60,000 bases of DNA from Takakia lepidozioides (GCA_030704615.1 CM060734.1:7690001-7750000), one strand, 5' to 3'; counted from the first letter of the stretch, positions 1 to 14,079 are shown. Numbers and translations: made by a program. The notes: generated from the sequence alone by a model not told the origin.

Positions 1-510
1 ATCAGAGAGTCCCTGGCAACAGACATGGCTTTGGGACATTACAGCCTCTAAGTCAGATTTATCCAGCAGGGTCAAGACTTGCGGACTTAGATTCAGATCC
101 TTGAGAATCTCTTCTACCCTCTTCCGCCAGGACTTCGCCTATTTGACAGGGTGATCCTGCTTCCAAGATATAGGGTCGATTAACTTAGGATATCTGATAG
201 TAGTCATACGTTGCAGCTGACCCCACCATCTGGCCTTGAATCCATCTCGTCGGGGGCTTAAGGGAGGGACGCCAAACTCAGCCCGAACAGCCACATTAGC
301 TGTTTCAGAGCATGCTGACATGCACTCCTTGAGCAGCCCCACTTGAATGAATTCTAGAGACTTAGCCTGGTTGGAGTTACCAACCCACACTGCGATGCGT
401 ACTCCAAGGCAGGCCTAATAACGCAGCAGAGCATGGTTTTTTTTTACCTCAGAGGTGATTTAGTGAGACCGAACGCTTTGCGCTTGCCAGATTGAACAAC
501 CTTTTGAATT
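1..510 (-). mobile_element. LINE-like retrotransposon fragment (copy A)
   Basis: The minus strand encodes a piece of a non-LTR retrotransposon C-terminal region that recurs at 3.8-4.4 kb and, best preserved, at 14.1-15.2 kb. Shared wording includes SNQAKSLE, LKECMSAC and YPKLID. This copy is truncated at the window edge and has lost its frame. It lies in or upstream of the intron before the first visible FURRY exon. The element call is inferred from the fuller copy, whose C-terminus has a CCHC knuckle. Confidence 0.6.
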
Positions 511-741
511 TGGGATGAGCTGCAGAAGGCACTTTGGAGTTCCATCGGGATTCGACTTCCACATCTTCACCGCGCCTTTTTTGGGGAGCCACTCAGAATC
601 AGTAGCAAACTTCTTAAACTTCATGACAGGCCACCCATCTTCATCTACATAGAAACAAAATACATGCATTTTTGTTTGCCCAACTAAAGCCTCGTTTCCA
701 TCGAGAATGCAACCGTCCACATACGCCTTGAAATCTGGCAC
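460..741 (-). other. Unrecognised 93-codon ORF next to LINE fragment
   Basis: The composition looks coding (for example YVDEDGWPVMKFKKF), but I do not recognise the family. Its C-terminal end runs into LINE copy A, so it may be a more upstream or captured part of that element, or a decayed exon. No splice sites or neighbours support it as a host gene. Confidence 0.2.
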
Positions 742-1359
742 CTAGGGACCCATCTGGACTACTACCAAGGATCCGCAGGAAGCTAAAGATGGGGAGAGAA
801 ATGAGATGAAATGAAATGACAGGACAGGACATGGTACTTTACAGTGTGAATTAATTGTTTTCTGCAGCCTTGTATCCATCACTGTCACTATGCCGGTGTT
901 GGACAGTAGGAAACGGGTGAAGAGAACATCAAGGACAGGAGATTGAAATGGGCTTATTCAACAGAAAGGCTCATTCAAGTTTTGGCATGTGCTTTAGAAG
1001 GGGACTTTTCAAGACTTTTCACCTAGCTTCAATTTTATGCTTGATGTGAATGATAACCCCAGAGTGCAGATCCAGCATTGTCTTGACCTTGTTGATCTGA
1101 GCAAAACCGGGTGTGAGGACATTCGTCTTTATTCTCTCAAACAGGGCCTCTCATTCGGAAGAGTAACTCTACACTATCTCACCACGATACTTATAACAAA
1201 CACTGCTTGGCTGACTAGGCAAGATAGTCACAATACTAATGTGAGCCTAGTTCAAATGTCAACCCATTTGTTGACTTGCCCCATGTCAGTTACTGGAATT
1301 GGAGAGTTATGGCAACTGCTAAAGGGAGCTTATTGTTCTCTGATGTGAGTTTGATGCAG

Positions 1360-4300
1360 GTCGGCTACCCGTTAGTGACCTTGCTCCTGTGCCTGGGGGA
1401 TCCACAGTATTTCAGTAGTTCTTTTGGACCCCATCTCGACCTCCTATATAAGCTTTTACGAGTAAGTTTCTCTCTTTCTCCAGATGGTGACACTTATATG
1501 TGCTATGATAGATGAACCACCATTTGGTTCCACACATTTTGTGTCTCTAATATCTTCATCAGTGATGTGATTTGATTTTATCTTTCTCTCTAAGTGTCTC
1601 TGAATCTGTTTCCTTCTCATTCAAAATTATTTTTTCTTCTCACAAAGAATGCTTTCGGTTAATACCATGTGTTGCAGGAGAAGAATCATCGTTCTGTGGC
1701 CCTAGACTGCTTGCACAGAGTGTTGCGGTTCTACCTCAATGTGTATGCTGACAACCAACAAAAGAATCGTGTGTGGGTTTACCTCCATAGTATAACATCC
1801 CAGCTCTTGGCCAGCCTGAAGAAAGGGTCCCTCACTCAGGATGTGCAGCATGACAAGCTTGTGGATTTCTGTGTCACTATTGCTGAAAGCAATCTTGAGT
1901 TTTCTATGACCCATATGATCTTGGAGCTCTTACGAACAGAAAACCTGAGCGAGGCCAAGGTGATTGGCCTGCGTGCTTTATTGGCAGTGATGTCTAGTCC
2001 ATCACAGCATCGCTATGGATCTGATAATTTTGGAGTGGAGGAGTTACATTCATCTGCCACGTCGTCGCTGCGAGGATCCCCCACTTCGTCGTGGTCATAT
2101 TCAGCAGCAGGGGTCTCAACCTCCCCAGGCCATCACCTGAGCACTGGCTCCCTCGGGAATGACATGGTGCTGGAGGGGCATGACATTCGTCCCTACATCC
2201 CCAAGGTCCGTACAGCGCTGGGGTCCATCATCAAGGCCTGCCATGCCACTTATGGCAGTGCTCTGCTCACCTCATCAAAGACCACCATAGGTTGGAACAA
2301 CTTGCAAGTTCAAGCTGGATAACACTTGAAAGACTGTGATGATAAAGTGAAGTCTGTCCTAAAGAATGGAAAGGGAGGTTGAGAAGTGATGTGCTCATTA
2401 GACTATGTTTGCGTAGTTTCCGTGCTTTTCTGGGTGGGGGATGCGATAGAGCAGAGAGAAAGAAAGCGGAGAGGAGGTGCAGATGGCCCACCAGACAGTA
2501 GAAAAAGGCCTTTACTCACAAGACATTTGTCGTAGCCAGGTGGCCATAGACCCTGTGCCCAGTTTGGGCAGATCAAGAGGAACTGGTACGACCTTTGTGA
2601 GGGGCTCCCTCCAGTAGTGGGACTGAACTTCATATAAACAAAGCAACCAAGTAAACAGTAGAAGAAAGAGACAAAGAGAGAGGAAGAAAGAGTAATTTAA
2701 TAATGTCCACAGGGGCCTGAAGTAGAACGAGAGAGAACCCACGTCACACTGAACCTCACCGATGACGAAGTGCCTCATGCAAGAAATCTGCCAGACACTT
2801 CCGTCTCCTCAAAGCTGAATGCCTCTGTCAGAGAGAAAAAAAATTACAGACCCAATATACGAGTTCCAGGGGTCCTCTGAGTGCCCATGAGACAGCAGTA
2901 GAACAGCATGGGAGAGGGAGAGAAAGACCAGATGGACATAGAGAAAGCAAGAGAGAAAGTTGAAGGCAAAGACGGGGTGGGTAACTACGGGAGAGGAACT
3001 GCTTGGACAGAGGTGGTGGTTGCTGAAAAAAGGATCTGATGTGATGGTTTGGTGGCAGAACCTGCGACAAAAGAGAAGTCACAAGGATGGCTCGTTTTTC
3101 GGTGGGCGCTCAAATGTGTGCCATACTGGATACCAGAGCAATGGAAAGCTGAAAGGTTGACAGAAATCATTCCAGTGTATGCAATTAGCATTGAGCCAGG
3201 TGTCCGTGAAGAAGCAGTTCAAGTTCTCTTCCGGACTGTGCGTGATTTGCCTGAGAGTCGGTTTGCTGTTATGCGAGGGATGGCTAACTTTATAATACGA
3301 ATACCGGATGACTTCCCTTTGCTAATCCACACATCACTTGGCCGGTTAGTCCAGTTGTTGCATTCATGGCGGGCATGCCTGGCCGAGGAGAGCACTGCCT
3401 TTGAGGGCCAGAGGGATGGTGGACAGCCAGGCAAAGGTCCCAATGCAGGCCCTCCTCCGTCCACACCTTTCCGTGCAAGGGATGCAGATAGTTGCAACTT
3501 CGATCCTTCTGGGATGGATGCGGTTGGCCTTATCTGCCTATGTTCTGTGGATGTTCAAATCAGGCATACGGCACTTGAGCTTTTGCGGAATGTCCGTGCA
3601 TTGCAGAATGATATCACCCGGTATTCAATAAAGGAGCGGTCAACGCCACCCCCAACATTTGTGATTGATGTTTTTGAAGAAACTGGGGTAGGTCTTTCTG
3701 TCAGGGATTGTACTCAGCACTCATGGGAGAAAGAAAATTACATTATGTTCCTGGAGGCCCAAGGAACAATTAGAACAACACCAAGAATGTACTCATGAGA
3801 CGTGGCCATAGACCCTGTGCCCAGTACAAGAGGGAACAGGTTTCCAGATTTCCTCTAGAACACAAGCATCAATCTGCTGTGTGGCTTTTGGTTTAGCCTC
3901 AAGAATTTCGAAGTTGCTGGACAGAGGTGCGGGGACTATGTTCTTGGTCCTGAAGAGGGTTGCTCTCTGATAAGAATACCCTGGACATTGTTCAAAGGTC
4001 CGGACCCTGAGTTTAAATTTCAGTCTAGTGCCAAGGGTAGGTAGGCCCTTCAGATCTTCCTCAAGTCCTCACCCATGTCACAAACTGGACAGGTTCAGGA
4101 AGTTTTATTCCTAAAATCGTTCTGGTGGACATGCTTTATGCTTCCGACATGGCCTTAGACACTTCAACCTCCAAGCCAGCTTCAACTTCAAAATCTCCTC
4201 TACCTTTTTCCGCCTGGACTTGGCCTGTTTAACAGGATGGTCTTGCTTCCAACAATAGAGTCGATCATCGTAGGGTACACCAAACTTGCCCCGAACAGCC

Positions 4301-7300
4301 ACTTTAGCTGTTCTAGAGCTTTCTCTCTGAGCACCAAAAGCTGAATGAATTCTAAGGTTTTAGCATGTTTGGAGTTGCCAACGCACACAGCAGATGTGTA
4401 CTCCAAGGTAGGCCTACCATGCTTTGCAACAACAACAAAGAAATAAAGAAAGAGATGAGGGAGAAAGAAAGACAACGTGATCCTCTGTGCAGCCAGGGTT
4501 GAGGAGTGAAGACATTTCTCATATGAGATGTTGGTATGTCTGCAGGACGACATTGTGCAACGATGCTATTGGGATTCTGGGCGGTTGTATGACCTTCGGC
4601 GCGAATGGGATATTGTCCCCCTGGATGTCACTCTCCAGTCGCTACTAGATAGCCCTGACAAAGGGCGGTGGGCTCGTTGTTTGAGTGAGCTGGCGACCTA
4701 TGTTTCAGACCTCTGTCCCAATGCAATACAGGGAGCACGGTGACTTAATTTCTCTTCTTGGGCCCTCTATTTTTTGTCATCTTCTTTGGGCTATTACAAC
4801 TACATCTTTAAGTAAGTGTGGAAACAGTAGTATTCTTCAACAATATGGACCTCATGACAATAAAGAAAGGAATTGTATCCATCAACCGTTAATTGCTAAT
4901 ATTTGCAATCATGAAGTGAAGTGGAGTCCATTTAGAGCTCCCTCTGGTGGTTGTCCTCTGTATACGTTGGCATTGACCTTATGCTAGAAAGAATGAGGTT
5001 TGTTCCAGCACTCTGCTAGCCTTCTAGGGATGTAATACATGTGGCTGTGATGGTCACACTCTGAAAGATAAAAGGCAGAAAGAGTGAAGGAAAGAAAGAG
5101 ACTTCAGCATGATTACTAAGAGAAACAATGGTAGAAGACTCCAAATGTTGCTGAGAGGCAGAGTGCATGAGAAACTTGTTATGGGACACAGAGAAGAATC
5201 GACTTGTAGGTTAAGGATCTTTTACAGTTTTTCTATAGGAATTCTTGAAGTAAAAGAAATGAGGAGGCATTTTGGCTGACTGTGCTTTAGTCATTGCAGG
5301 TTAGAGGTCATATCAAGGCTGGCACACATAACGTCCATTGATCTGGGTGGCAAAGCTGCACAGTTGCATGACAGTGAAGGCAAGATTGACCAGTGGCACA
5401 TGTATTCCATGTTTGCCTGTTCTTGCCCACCTGAGGATAGCGGTGATGGTGGCATTCAGTCTGTGAAGGACTTGCTCCACCTTGTGTTTCCCTATCTCAA
5501 GTCTGGCAGTGAGGGACAGATTGTAAGTTCTCTCTTTCTGGAATTGCTCCAGCATTGTGAACCATACATCAAGACTGGCAATAAGGCTTATTTTTAATAA
5601 CTCTCTCAACATAGTATCTTTTGTGTATGCCTTACCTACAACAAGATTGGGATAGATTTTGGTGTCCTCCTTGGCAGAGGCCTTCAGTTATGAGGTGGTC
5701 CGAAATGTTGAAACATTTGGATGAGGTAGTGTGTCTAAGTTCCTTTGTTGGGGTTTGAAATGCTCAGTACTCTTGTGAATGTAATTGATTTCCCTTCCTC
5801 TCTTTATTCTCCTTTTGTACCTTTGGTCTGTGTGATTACATAGTCTTACACCATCAACTGTATGGTCTGCACTTCTATACTCGGTCTTTCACATTATCAT
5901 CTACATTGGCTCATGCAGTATGCGGCAACTCTTGCTTTGGGCCACTCAAATTTGGAGATTTGCGAGCTAATGTTGAGTGAACTGAGATCTTTCTCTGAGG
6001 AGGTCACATCTGAGATGGAAAGTAGGCCCAAGTGGAAGGTAAAATTTGAAGTGTTATGGGCTCTTCTCTTGTGTTGATTGATCTACTATGTTGCTGTTAT
6101 GGTTTTACTCTTTTGGGCATTTTTGCTTCAGCAGGAAAAGTCTTTTTGTTTTGGTTGGGTAGGAGTCTTATATGAAAGAAAAATATAGAGAACGGAAGAC
6201 AACATGGAGTAGGGATGAGGGGCTTGTAATTCACATCGGGTTACATGACACTCAGAGCCGGATTCAACTAGTGATATTTGTATGTCTCAGTGAGTCTATG
6301 CAGTGATGGAATTATGTTTCATATTCATATATGCAGAGTCAGAAACTGCGACGTGAGGATGTCAGGGTCTATGTGGCTGATGTGTACCGCATGGTGGCGG
6401 AGAATTTGTGGCCTGGCACCCTTGCACAAAGACCTGTGCTTCGTACACATTTCCTGCGATTTATTGAGGATACTGTGCCGCATGTGTCCTCGGCCACCCT
6501 GGAAAACTTCCAAGACATTCAACCCTTACGATACTCACTGGCCTGGGTGTTGAGGTCGCTAGCCGTCGACATGGTCAAGGCTCATTCTGACAGGTAATTG
6601 ACTAGAAACTGGCGGACAATTTTTCGTGCCAGCATTTGGAACGGAATGTATTCTAGTAAAGCATATTCATGCAACCTGCTTCAGAGCTCTTTTGTTAGAA
6701 GGACAGTCACTGGAAATTCTTGCTGCAGCAGCCTCGTATTTGTCCTCTTTTTAGAAGTGGCAAGTAGAATGGCGCATTGCATGTCTTTGTGTTTGCAATG
6801 GCCCTTAAACTGTGCAGTATGAAAAATCCTTTGCCATGTGGCCAGATATGAAGTCGTTTAATTCTTCATCAAGTTCATGATGCTGATGACAAAGAAAACT
6901 TTTTGGAATTTTTCTTCCTTTTATTGATTGGGTTGAATTGATCTGATATATTTGCTAGTTTGATTGGTTAATTCACAGGTTTGACCCCCGCACACGCAAG
7001 AAGTTGTTTGATCTTTTCTCCTCGTGGTGTGAGGACAACACCAGTGCATGGGGCCAGGACGGGGTGAGTGATTATCGAAAAGAGATTGAACGGTATAAAT
7101 CAACACAAAGTGTGCGGACCAAGGACTCGATGGACAAAATTACAGTTGAGAAGGAGATCAATGAATGGGTGGAGGCGATCCAGTGGGTGGCTATGAATGC
7201 CATGGCAGCACTTCTTTATGGCCCATGCTTTGATGATAATGCCCGCAAAATGAGTGGGCGGATTGTCTCTTGGATAAATAGCCTCTTCTTGGAGCCAGCA

Positions 7301-10300
7301 GGAAGGATACCAATTGGCTACTCGCCAGCTGACCCGCGCACTACCTCACCCCATTCCAAGTTTGGAGTGTTGGAGGGAGGACGGGGAGGGCCTGGTCGTG
7401 ACCGGCATCGGGGGAGCGCCTCACGTGTGCTCCTTGCCAAAACTGCCCTTATGAACCTCCTGCAGAGCAATCTGGACATTTTCCCAGCGTGCATTGATCA
7501 GGTAAGGGTGAATTGCATGATAGGAGTGCCTAGATTGAATTGCAATCCCATTTTCAACTCGAGGAAATTCAACTTGAATCTGGTTTAAGTAAAAATTGAG
7601 CAGTGGATCAATTCGATCATTCTTGATCATTTGAAAGACAGGATGGTTGTCCCACGGTTTTATTAAGCCTCCAATTGTGGCAAGTTGACTCTAGATTAAG
7701 TGCCAACTGGTTTTGAACTTGGAAGTTCCCTGTCGCAGTGCTACTCATCGGATTCGTCACTAGCGGATGGATATTTCACGGTGCTGGCTGAAGTTTACAT
7801 GCGGCAGGATGTTCCGAAATGCGACATTCAACGATTGATCAGCCTCATTTTGTACAAAGTCGTTGACCAATCCAGGCAAATCCGAGATGATGCTCTGCAA
7901 ATGCTGGAGACATTGTCAATTCGTGCTTGGGCAGAGGACAGAGAAGGGGCAGGACGATACAGAGCCGCTGTGGTGGGAAGCCTTCCAGACTCATATCAGC
8001 AGTTTCAATACCAGCTTTCAGCAAAGCTGGCAAAGGAGCACCCTGAGTTGAGTGAGCTTTTGTGTGAGGAGATTATGCAGCGGCAGCTGGATGCAGTTGA
8101 CATTATTGCGCAGCACCAAGTGCTTACATGCATGGCACCCTGGATTGAGAATCTTAATTTTGCCACACTAAGGGAGTCTGGGTGGAGCGAGCGCCTTTTG
8201 AAGAGTTTATATTACGTGACATGGAGGCACGGGGATCAGTTTCCTGATGAGATTGAGAAACTTTGGAGTACAGTTGCAACAAAATGGCGCAACATAATTC
8301 CAGTTCTTGATTTTTTAATATCCAAGGGAATTGAGGACCGCGACTCCAATGCTACTGGTGAGATCAGTGGGGCATTTGCCACCTACTTCTCAGTGGCTAA
8401 GCGTATAAGTCTCTACCTTGCTCGTATTTCGCCGCAACAAACCATTGACCATTTGGTGTATGAGCTGGCACAGCGTATGCTAGAGGACCCTCCGGAGCAG
8501 ATAAAGCGGCCCGCTGTCCCTCCTTTCGAGAGTGAAAACACCATGCCCATCCTTGAATTCTCTCAAGGACCTCTGCCTATGCAAGTCCTAGAGCCCCTAC
8601 CTCATATGTCTCCTTTGCTAGTTAGAAGCTCAGTAGACGGTGCTCTTCGAAACGTGAGTGGTAATTTGAGCTGGCGCACTGCCACAGGGCGTAGCATGTC
8701 GGGACCCCTGAATAACATGGCAGATCCCTTACACACAGGGCATACAGGACGATCTGGCCAACTCTTCACAGGATCTGGCCCTTTGATGAGCCTGTCTGGC
8801 CCTCTCATGGGTGTCCGGAGCTCTACAGGAAGCCTCAAGAGCCGGCATCTGTCACGGGACAGTGGTGACTACTTTGTGGACAACCCCAATTCAGTTGATG
8901 ACATGCGATCTAGCATCCCTGCTGCCAGTGCTGTGGACCTGCAGTCAGCCTTACAAGGGCATCATCACTGGCTCTCTCGGGCTGACATTGCCCTCATTCT
9001 GCTTGCTGAGATCGCCTATGAGAATGACGAAGACTTTCGGGGCCATCTGCCAATGCTCTTCCATGTCACTTTCGTGTCCATGGACAGCTCCGAGGACATT
9101 GTCCTTGAGCACTGCCAGCAGCTGCTGGTCAATCTCCTCTACTCACTGGCAGGTCGCCACCTGGAGCTCTATGATGCTGGGGATCATGGTGATGGTGATT
9201 ACAAAAGACAGGTGGTTAGTCTCATCAAGTACGTGCAATCCAAGAAAAGAAGCATAATGTGGGAGGATGAGGACATGAGCCTCACCCGAACAGAGCTTCC
9301 AAGTGCAGCCTTGTTGTCAGCCTTGGTTTTGAGTGTGGTGGACGCCATTTTCTTCCAGGTTTGCTACAACTGAAATCCCATGTGCTTCTCATGAATTACT
9401 TCTGTCCTTTGTAAACTGTCCGCTGCACTTCAATCAACTGCAACACTGCAAGTATGCCATAGCCTCTGAAGATCAACCATGAGAGGAACTGCAAGATTGG
9501 GTTTTGACCTAAATGGTGTAAGCAAAATCATGATATCACCATGTATGATACAGTTGCTGTTTTACTTTCAGGGAGATTTGCGTGAAAAGTGGGGGGAGGA
9601 GGCACTGAAGTGGGCCATGGAATGCACGTCACGCCACCTGGCATGCCGGTCGCATCAGATTTACAGGGCCCTTCGACCCAGTGTGACGAGCGACACCTGT
9701 GTGTCTCTACTTCGCTGCCTCCATCGCTGCTTTAGCAATCCAACCCAACCTGTACTTGGCTTTGTGATGGAGATCTTGCTCACACTCCAGGTAAGTCTTT
9801 GTAACCAAAGTGCTCTGATGATAGGTATTTGGCAGGGTTTATTTTGTCATATGATTTCAGCTTACCTGAGTTGTGGTTTCTAGTAGTATGAGTAAATGTG
9901 GGCTGGTGATTGTTATCCTAATGGACCCTTCTTCCTGTTGCAGGTGATGGTTGAGATAATGGAACCTGAGAAAGTGATACTGTATCCCCAGGTATTCTGG
10001 GGCTGTGTTGCAATGCTGCACACAGATTTTGTGCATGTCTATACACAGGTGTTGGAGCTCTTTGCAAGGGTCATTGACCGCCTCTCCTTTGATGACCAAA
10101 CTGCAGAGAACGTGTTACTATCCAACATGCCATGCAATGAATTTGAAAGCCAACAGGATGATGATCTACCTCGTCTTGACTCAAAAGGATTTGATTTCCT
10201 TGCTGGAAAGACATTTGAATCTCTTGCCCGGCAAGGGTTTGATTCCAAAGCTTTTGATGCAATGAGAGAAGGAAGCATTGATGGAGAGAGAGCACCCACA

Positions 10301-12312
10301 TTTGAGGGTGTACAACCCTTGGTGCTCAAGGGCCTTATGTCAACCGTAAGCCATGCATCAGCAATCGAAGTTCTTTCTCGTATTACACTGCATTCTTGTG
10401 ACCAGATCTTTGGAGACTCAGATACTCGCTTGTTGATGCACCTTGTCGGGCTGCTGCCTTGGCTGTGTCTGCAACTACGGAAAGGGGAGAACCCCCTGCC
10501 CCCAGCAGGCTTCGACTCCCCACTGCAGCAGCAGTTGCATAAAGCTCGCTCTGTAGCAGCAAATATCTCTCAGTGGTGTGCGGCAAAACAGTTGGATGAT
10601 TTAGCTACAGTGTTTTCTGCATATGCCGAAGGCCGGGCAACTACTATGGAGGATTTGTTGGACCGGGTAGCCCCACTGCTTTGTGTGGAATGGTTTCCCC
10701 GGCATTCAGCCTTGGCCTTTGGGCATTTGCTTCGCCTACTGGAGAAAGGCCCAGTTGAGTATCAACGAGTCATTCTACTCATGCTGCAGGCACTTCTGCA
10801 GCACACACCCATGGATACTGCTAAAAGCCCACAGGTACAATTTTTCTCTCTTTTGATTAGATTGAGTGGACGTTCCTCAACGATGGCACAATCTTACTTG
10901 AGGAGTGGAATGTCTGGCTTTCTTTGAAGGATGGGTATTCCCAGTCAACCCTTTGGATCACATGTTATGAGGACGAGCTGGTGGTACATATTACGTAGCA
11001 TGTAGAAGTATCACTTTTATTGTGTCAAACAGCATGTCACTTGTTCTGCTGTGATGCACATGTCCAAGAAGTTCAGCTCTGGAGTTGGGATGGTTTTTTT
11101 CTTAATGAAACCTCCACTGTTGCAGGTGTATGCAGCTGTCTCACAACTGGTAGAAAGCCCACTTTGCTGGGAGGCCTTGAATGTCTTGGAGGCAGTACTA
11201 CAGAGCTGCAGCACACTGGGGAGCTTCCAAGCGGAGACAGTTACCCCAGTTGTCCCCCAAGAGAATGGGGGAAGTGTAAGTGGGCCGCCCATTATCCTGC
11301 GCCCTGATGATGACACTGCAGAGAGACCCCAGAGACCTGTATCGGCTCTTGTTTCACAAAGCTCTTTCAAATCTCGTAGCGGCACGCTTCATCACTCGTG
11401 GGCAGGTTCTGGTGGTCCCCCTTCTATCAGTGGAAGTATCACTGGAGCCACTGATGTCCTTCCATCCAGGTTGCTCAATGTCTTTGCTTTTCAGTTCTCA
11501 AGGCTTGTTGTCTCATGCTTTCCTTTGCCTCTTGAGATCTTTGAGCTTGGTGTGTACATTATAAAGTTTATTTCTTCTTTCTTTCTCTTTTGGTTTTCTC
11601 CTGGGCACGTTGTCTTTTCTCTTGTTGTTCGAATGTGTCCTGTGGTCATCCCATGGATGTAATTAATTTTCTTCCTTCCACTCATCTCTCAACTTTGTCC
11701 AATGGCCCCCTGTGGACGTTCTAAACCAAGTGAGCTGCCCCTAACCTCGTACGCTTCAAGACGTTTATCAACATTAGGATTAACCAAATCCTGCTGCCTT
11801 TGTTACTTGTCCGCCACATTCACCAGGAGTTTCAGAGTCCATAGACACAATCTTCAGACTGAGCCATGCAGATGGCTTTACACAGTGAGGATAGGCTTTG
11901 CCCAACATGCATCAGAATTCCTTTTTCCCAGCTACGTCGTATTAGATACTACCGCAGGTTCTGATTTTTTCTTGTTGATGGGTTGTTTTTATTGCTATAG
12001 AGGTGACCATACCTGTGTAACATTTCTTGTGGACTCTCAACAATTGGCCCTTTTGGATATGTACTTGAAAGCAGACTAAGGGGTTTGTTTGCACCTTGAT
12101 AAATATATGGAGAGTCTTTACAGCTCTGCATACCATAATCTGACTTTGGTGGTTTGACTCTCAGGGAGACTGCCCTGCAGAATACACAGCTGGCTCTTGG
12201 TCGTGTGCTAGACACCTATGGTCCAGGAAGGAAACGAGACTACAAGAGACTCGTGCCTTTTGTGGCCAGCAGTGTGCAGCTTGCAGCCAACTCAACTGGA
12301 AAGATGCACTGA
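1360..12312 (+). CDS. FRY: FURRY / TAO3-like cell morphogenesis protein, 3' 13 exons
   Basis: Large HEAT/ARM-like scaffold of the FURRY family, which works with NDR kinases in polarised growth (family knowledge). I assign exons 1360-1461, 1678-2290, 3059-3687, 4546-4739, 5300-5522, 5919-6038, 6337-6593, 6979-7501, 7739-9358, 9572-9790, 9944-10834, 11126-11469 and 12165-12312. All have AG/GT borders and compatible phases, giving 1,960 residues and a TGA stop at 12310. The segments [53 protein letters not shown] and [18 protein letters not shown] match plant homologues almost word for word, covering the central and C-terminal morphogenesis domains. Plant members have about 2,150 residues, so roughly 250-300 N-terminal residues lie before the window. 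Exon 2 carries a Ser/Gly-rich insert (about 2040-2170) and exon 11 a repetitive Phe/Asp/Ser stretch (about 10170-10290) not seen in angiosperm versions. The frame is intact throughout, so the gene is probably functional. Confidence 0.95.
2500..2760 (-). repeat. LINE 3'-tail-like sequence in FURRY intron 2
   Basis: Shares the phrases around GTGGCCATAGACCC and CCAGTAGTGGGA with the tails at 14.1 kb and 15.2 kb, followed by GA-rich tracts. It sits in the 2291-3058 intron, the rest of which shows no gene. Confidence 0.5.
3785..4440 (-). mobile_element. LINE-like fragment in FURRY intron 3 (copy B)
   Basis: Diverged minus-strand copy of the LINE 3' coding region and tail, collinear with 14.1-15.05 kb (for example the CAAGCATCAATCTGCTGTGT and GTTTAAATTTCAGTCT phrases). 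It is heavily frameshifted and lies between exons 3 and 4 of FURRY, which splice around it without loss of phase. Confidence 0.6.
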
Positions 12313-13160
12313 AAGATGTATGCCTCTCTTCTGCGTTAACATCTTCACAAGGCTGGAGTACAAAGTTGCATATGTATGAAATGAGATATGGAGTACAAGT
12401 GGCTGGGGATGCCTACATTACCGATACAACTTTGAGGGTTTCACTATGGCTAATGGTGTGAAGGAGCTCTGTGTTGCACCTTCTGTTGTAACAGCATCTG
12501 GTCTATTATGATGTTGCAGGCCACAACAGAAAATCTCGATGCCACTGGGGAAACACTGGACACATTTTGTGAGGTTGGACTTCATGAATCCAGAATTCAA
12601 GAGCGTCTCAATCAGACAGCTACCTGGCATGGAGCACCAATCTGCTATCTACCTTCTCAAGGCCCTGTTATCCAGATTTTAAATGGATGAGGGAACTGTA
12701 TCGGCATTTATGAGGTGGGGAGCTTTTGCCTCAGCTGGAGTTCTCTTTCTACCAAATTTTGCCAGATCAACTGGTCCATGGTGATTTTTATACCTGGTTC
12801 TCAGATAGTTGAACACTCACAATCAGCTCAAGGGCACTTCAAGGTGGACTGTTCAAGTTGGGGCCACATATGTAGCTTTTATCCCCTTAAATCTGTCACT
12901 AGACCTGTGACCCTTTATTTATTGATAAGCCTTTCCTGGAACCCTATGCCCAAATCAAGGGCTCATTCTGCTGGGTATACTGGCTGGTTTCGTGCATTTA
13001 TTTTGTGTGCACTCTGGACTGGCCATCTAGTCAAGGACATCAGTGTCTATTGTCTCTGTATTGAGGAGCAGCTGGTAGCCTTGGTTCTCTCTCTCTCTCT
13101 CTCCCCTACAGTATTCATTTTCTGATACACTGTCCGGGGTTCTCTCACCAAAGAGACGCT
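12313..13160. other. FURRY 3' flank, nothing firmly recognised
   Basis: This follows the FURRY stop and should include its 3' UTR. A short open stretch after an AG at 12521 (ATTENLDATGETLDTF...) looks coding-like but matches nothing I know and has no clear partner exon. A CT repeat lies near 13087-13105. Confidence 0.3.
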
Positions 13161-13169
13161 CTCTTCAAA

Positions 13170-13470
13170 TCTATTAAGGGAATTGTGCCTGCTGTTTACC
13201 AACTTTGAAAGTCTCGAGGCTGAGCCAAAAGCCCAGGCCCTCCTGAGGCCTAGTTTTTGGGCAAATCACACACAGCAGATTGATGCTTGTGTGAAGGGAT
13301 TTCTAGAGGATATCTGGAAAACCCGGATTAATTCTTTATATGGAGGTAAGTCTTACTACCAACGTCAGCCCCTGACAGAGGTAGGTTCTGTCCCTTTTGT
13401 TCCCGCTCAAACTGGGCGCGGGGTCAATGGCCACAAGGCTACGGCAAACAACGTCTTATGAGTACAATCT
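13170..13470 (+). mobile_element. LINE 3'-end fragment, plus orientation (copy C)
   Basis: Encodes the same C-terminal segment as the minus-strand copy at 14.16-14.34 kb (FTNFESLEAEPKAQALLRPS, then the IWKTRINS and KSYYQ region). The conserved tail follows, ending with ACGTCTTATGAGTAC and CTCT repeats near 13470. The opposite orientation to copies A, B and D shows independent insertion. Confidence 0.65.
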
Positions 13471-13754
13471 CTCTCTCTCTCTGCCCAGCCACAATGTTAT
13501 GGAAAACAATGTTTTATGAGTACATTCTCTAGCTGGGAGCTGGTTGATAAGGCCCGGGTGTTCTATTTTTTTTCTCTCCATAAGCTCTCTGAGCTTCTTG
13601 TTGATGACAAAGGATTGTTTTTCTCTCTCTTGCACATGGCACAGCCAGTATATCGCAGCGAACATGGAAGGATTGGCAGTCATCTTTTTGCTCTGTCTAA
13701 AGCTGTTGATTAGTGTGTTGAGAAGCAGCTGACTAAGGTTGATCACTGGTTGCA

Positions 13755-14018
13755 GGTAGTCCTATCTGATGGAGGTATTAAGCGCTTTGACGGTTTGCAA
13801 GAAGGTAATTCGGGAAGGCTCTCCCAGTCTAGTGATTTGCAGCGACTAGAATACTGATGTGCAAGATCTGAATGACTCCCTCTCCCCCCCCCCTTTCTCG
13901 CTTGCAGGCCACAAGAATATGGCAAGCTCCTCGACATTAGAACCATTCTTCCTCTGTCGAGTTACACACCAGGCACCACAGCAACCAGGTTATTGGGTAG
14001 CACTTGACCAGAAAGGTG
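13755..14018 (+). other. Two possible short exons, family unknown
   Basis: Between AG/GT-like borders, 13757-13804 reads VVLSDGGIKRFDGLQE and about 13908-14014 reads a stretch beginning GHKNMASSSTLEPFF. Each is open and flanked by plausible splice sites, but I cannot place them in a family or join them with certainty. They may be chance ORFs. Confidence 0.15.
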
Positions 14019-14079
14019 TATGCAGTAGTCATTTCTTGTGTAGCATTGTTGAGAGAGGGAGAGGGAGAGAGAATGTATT

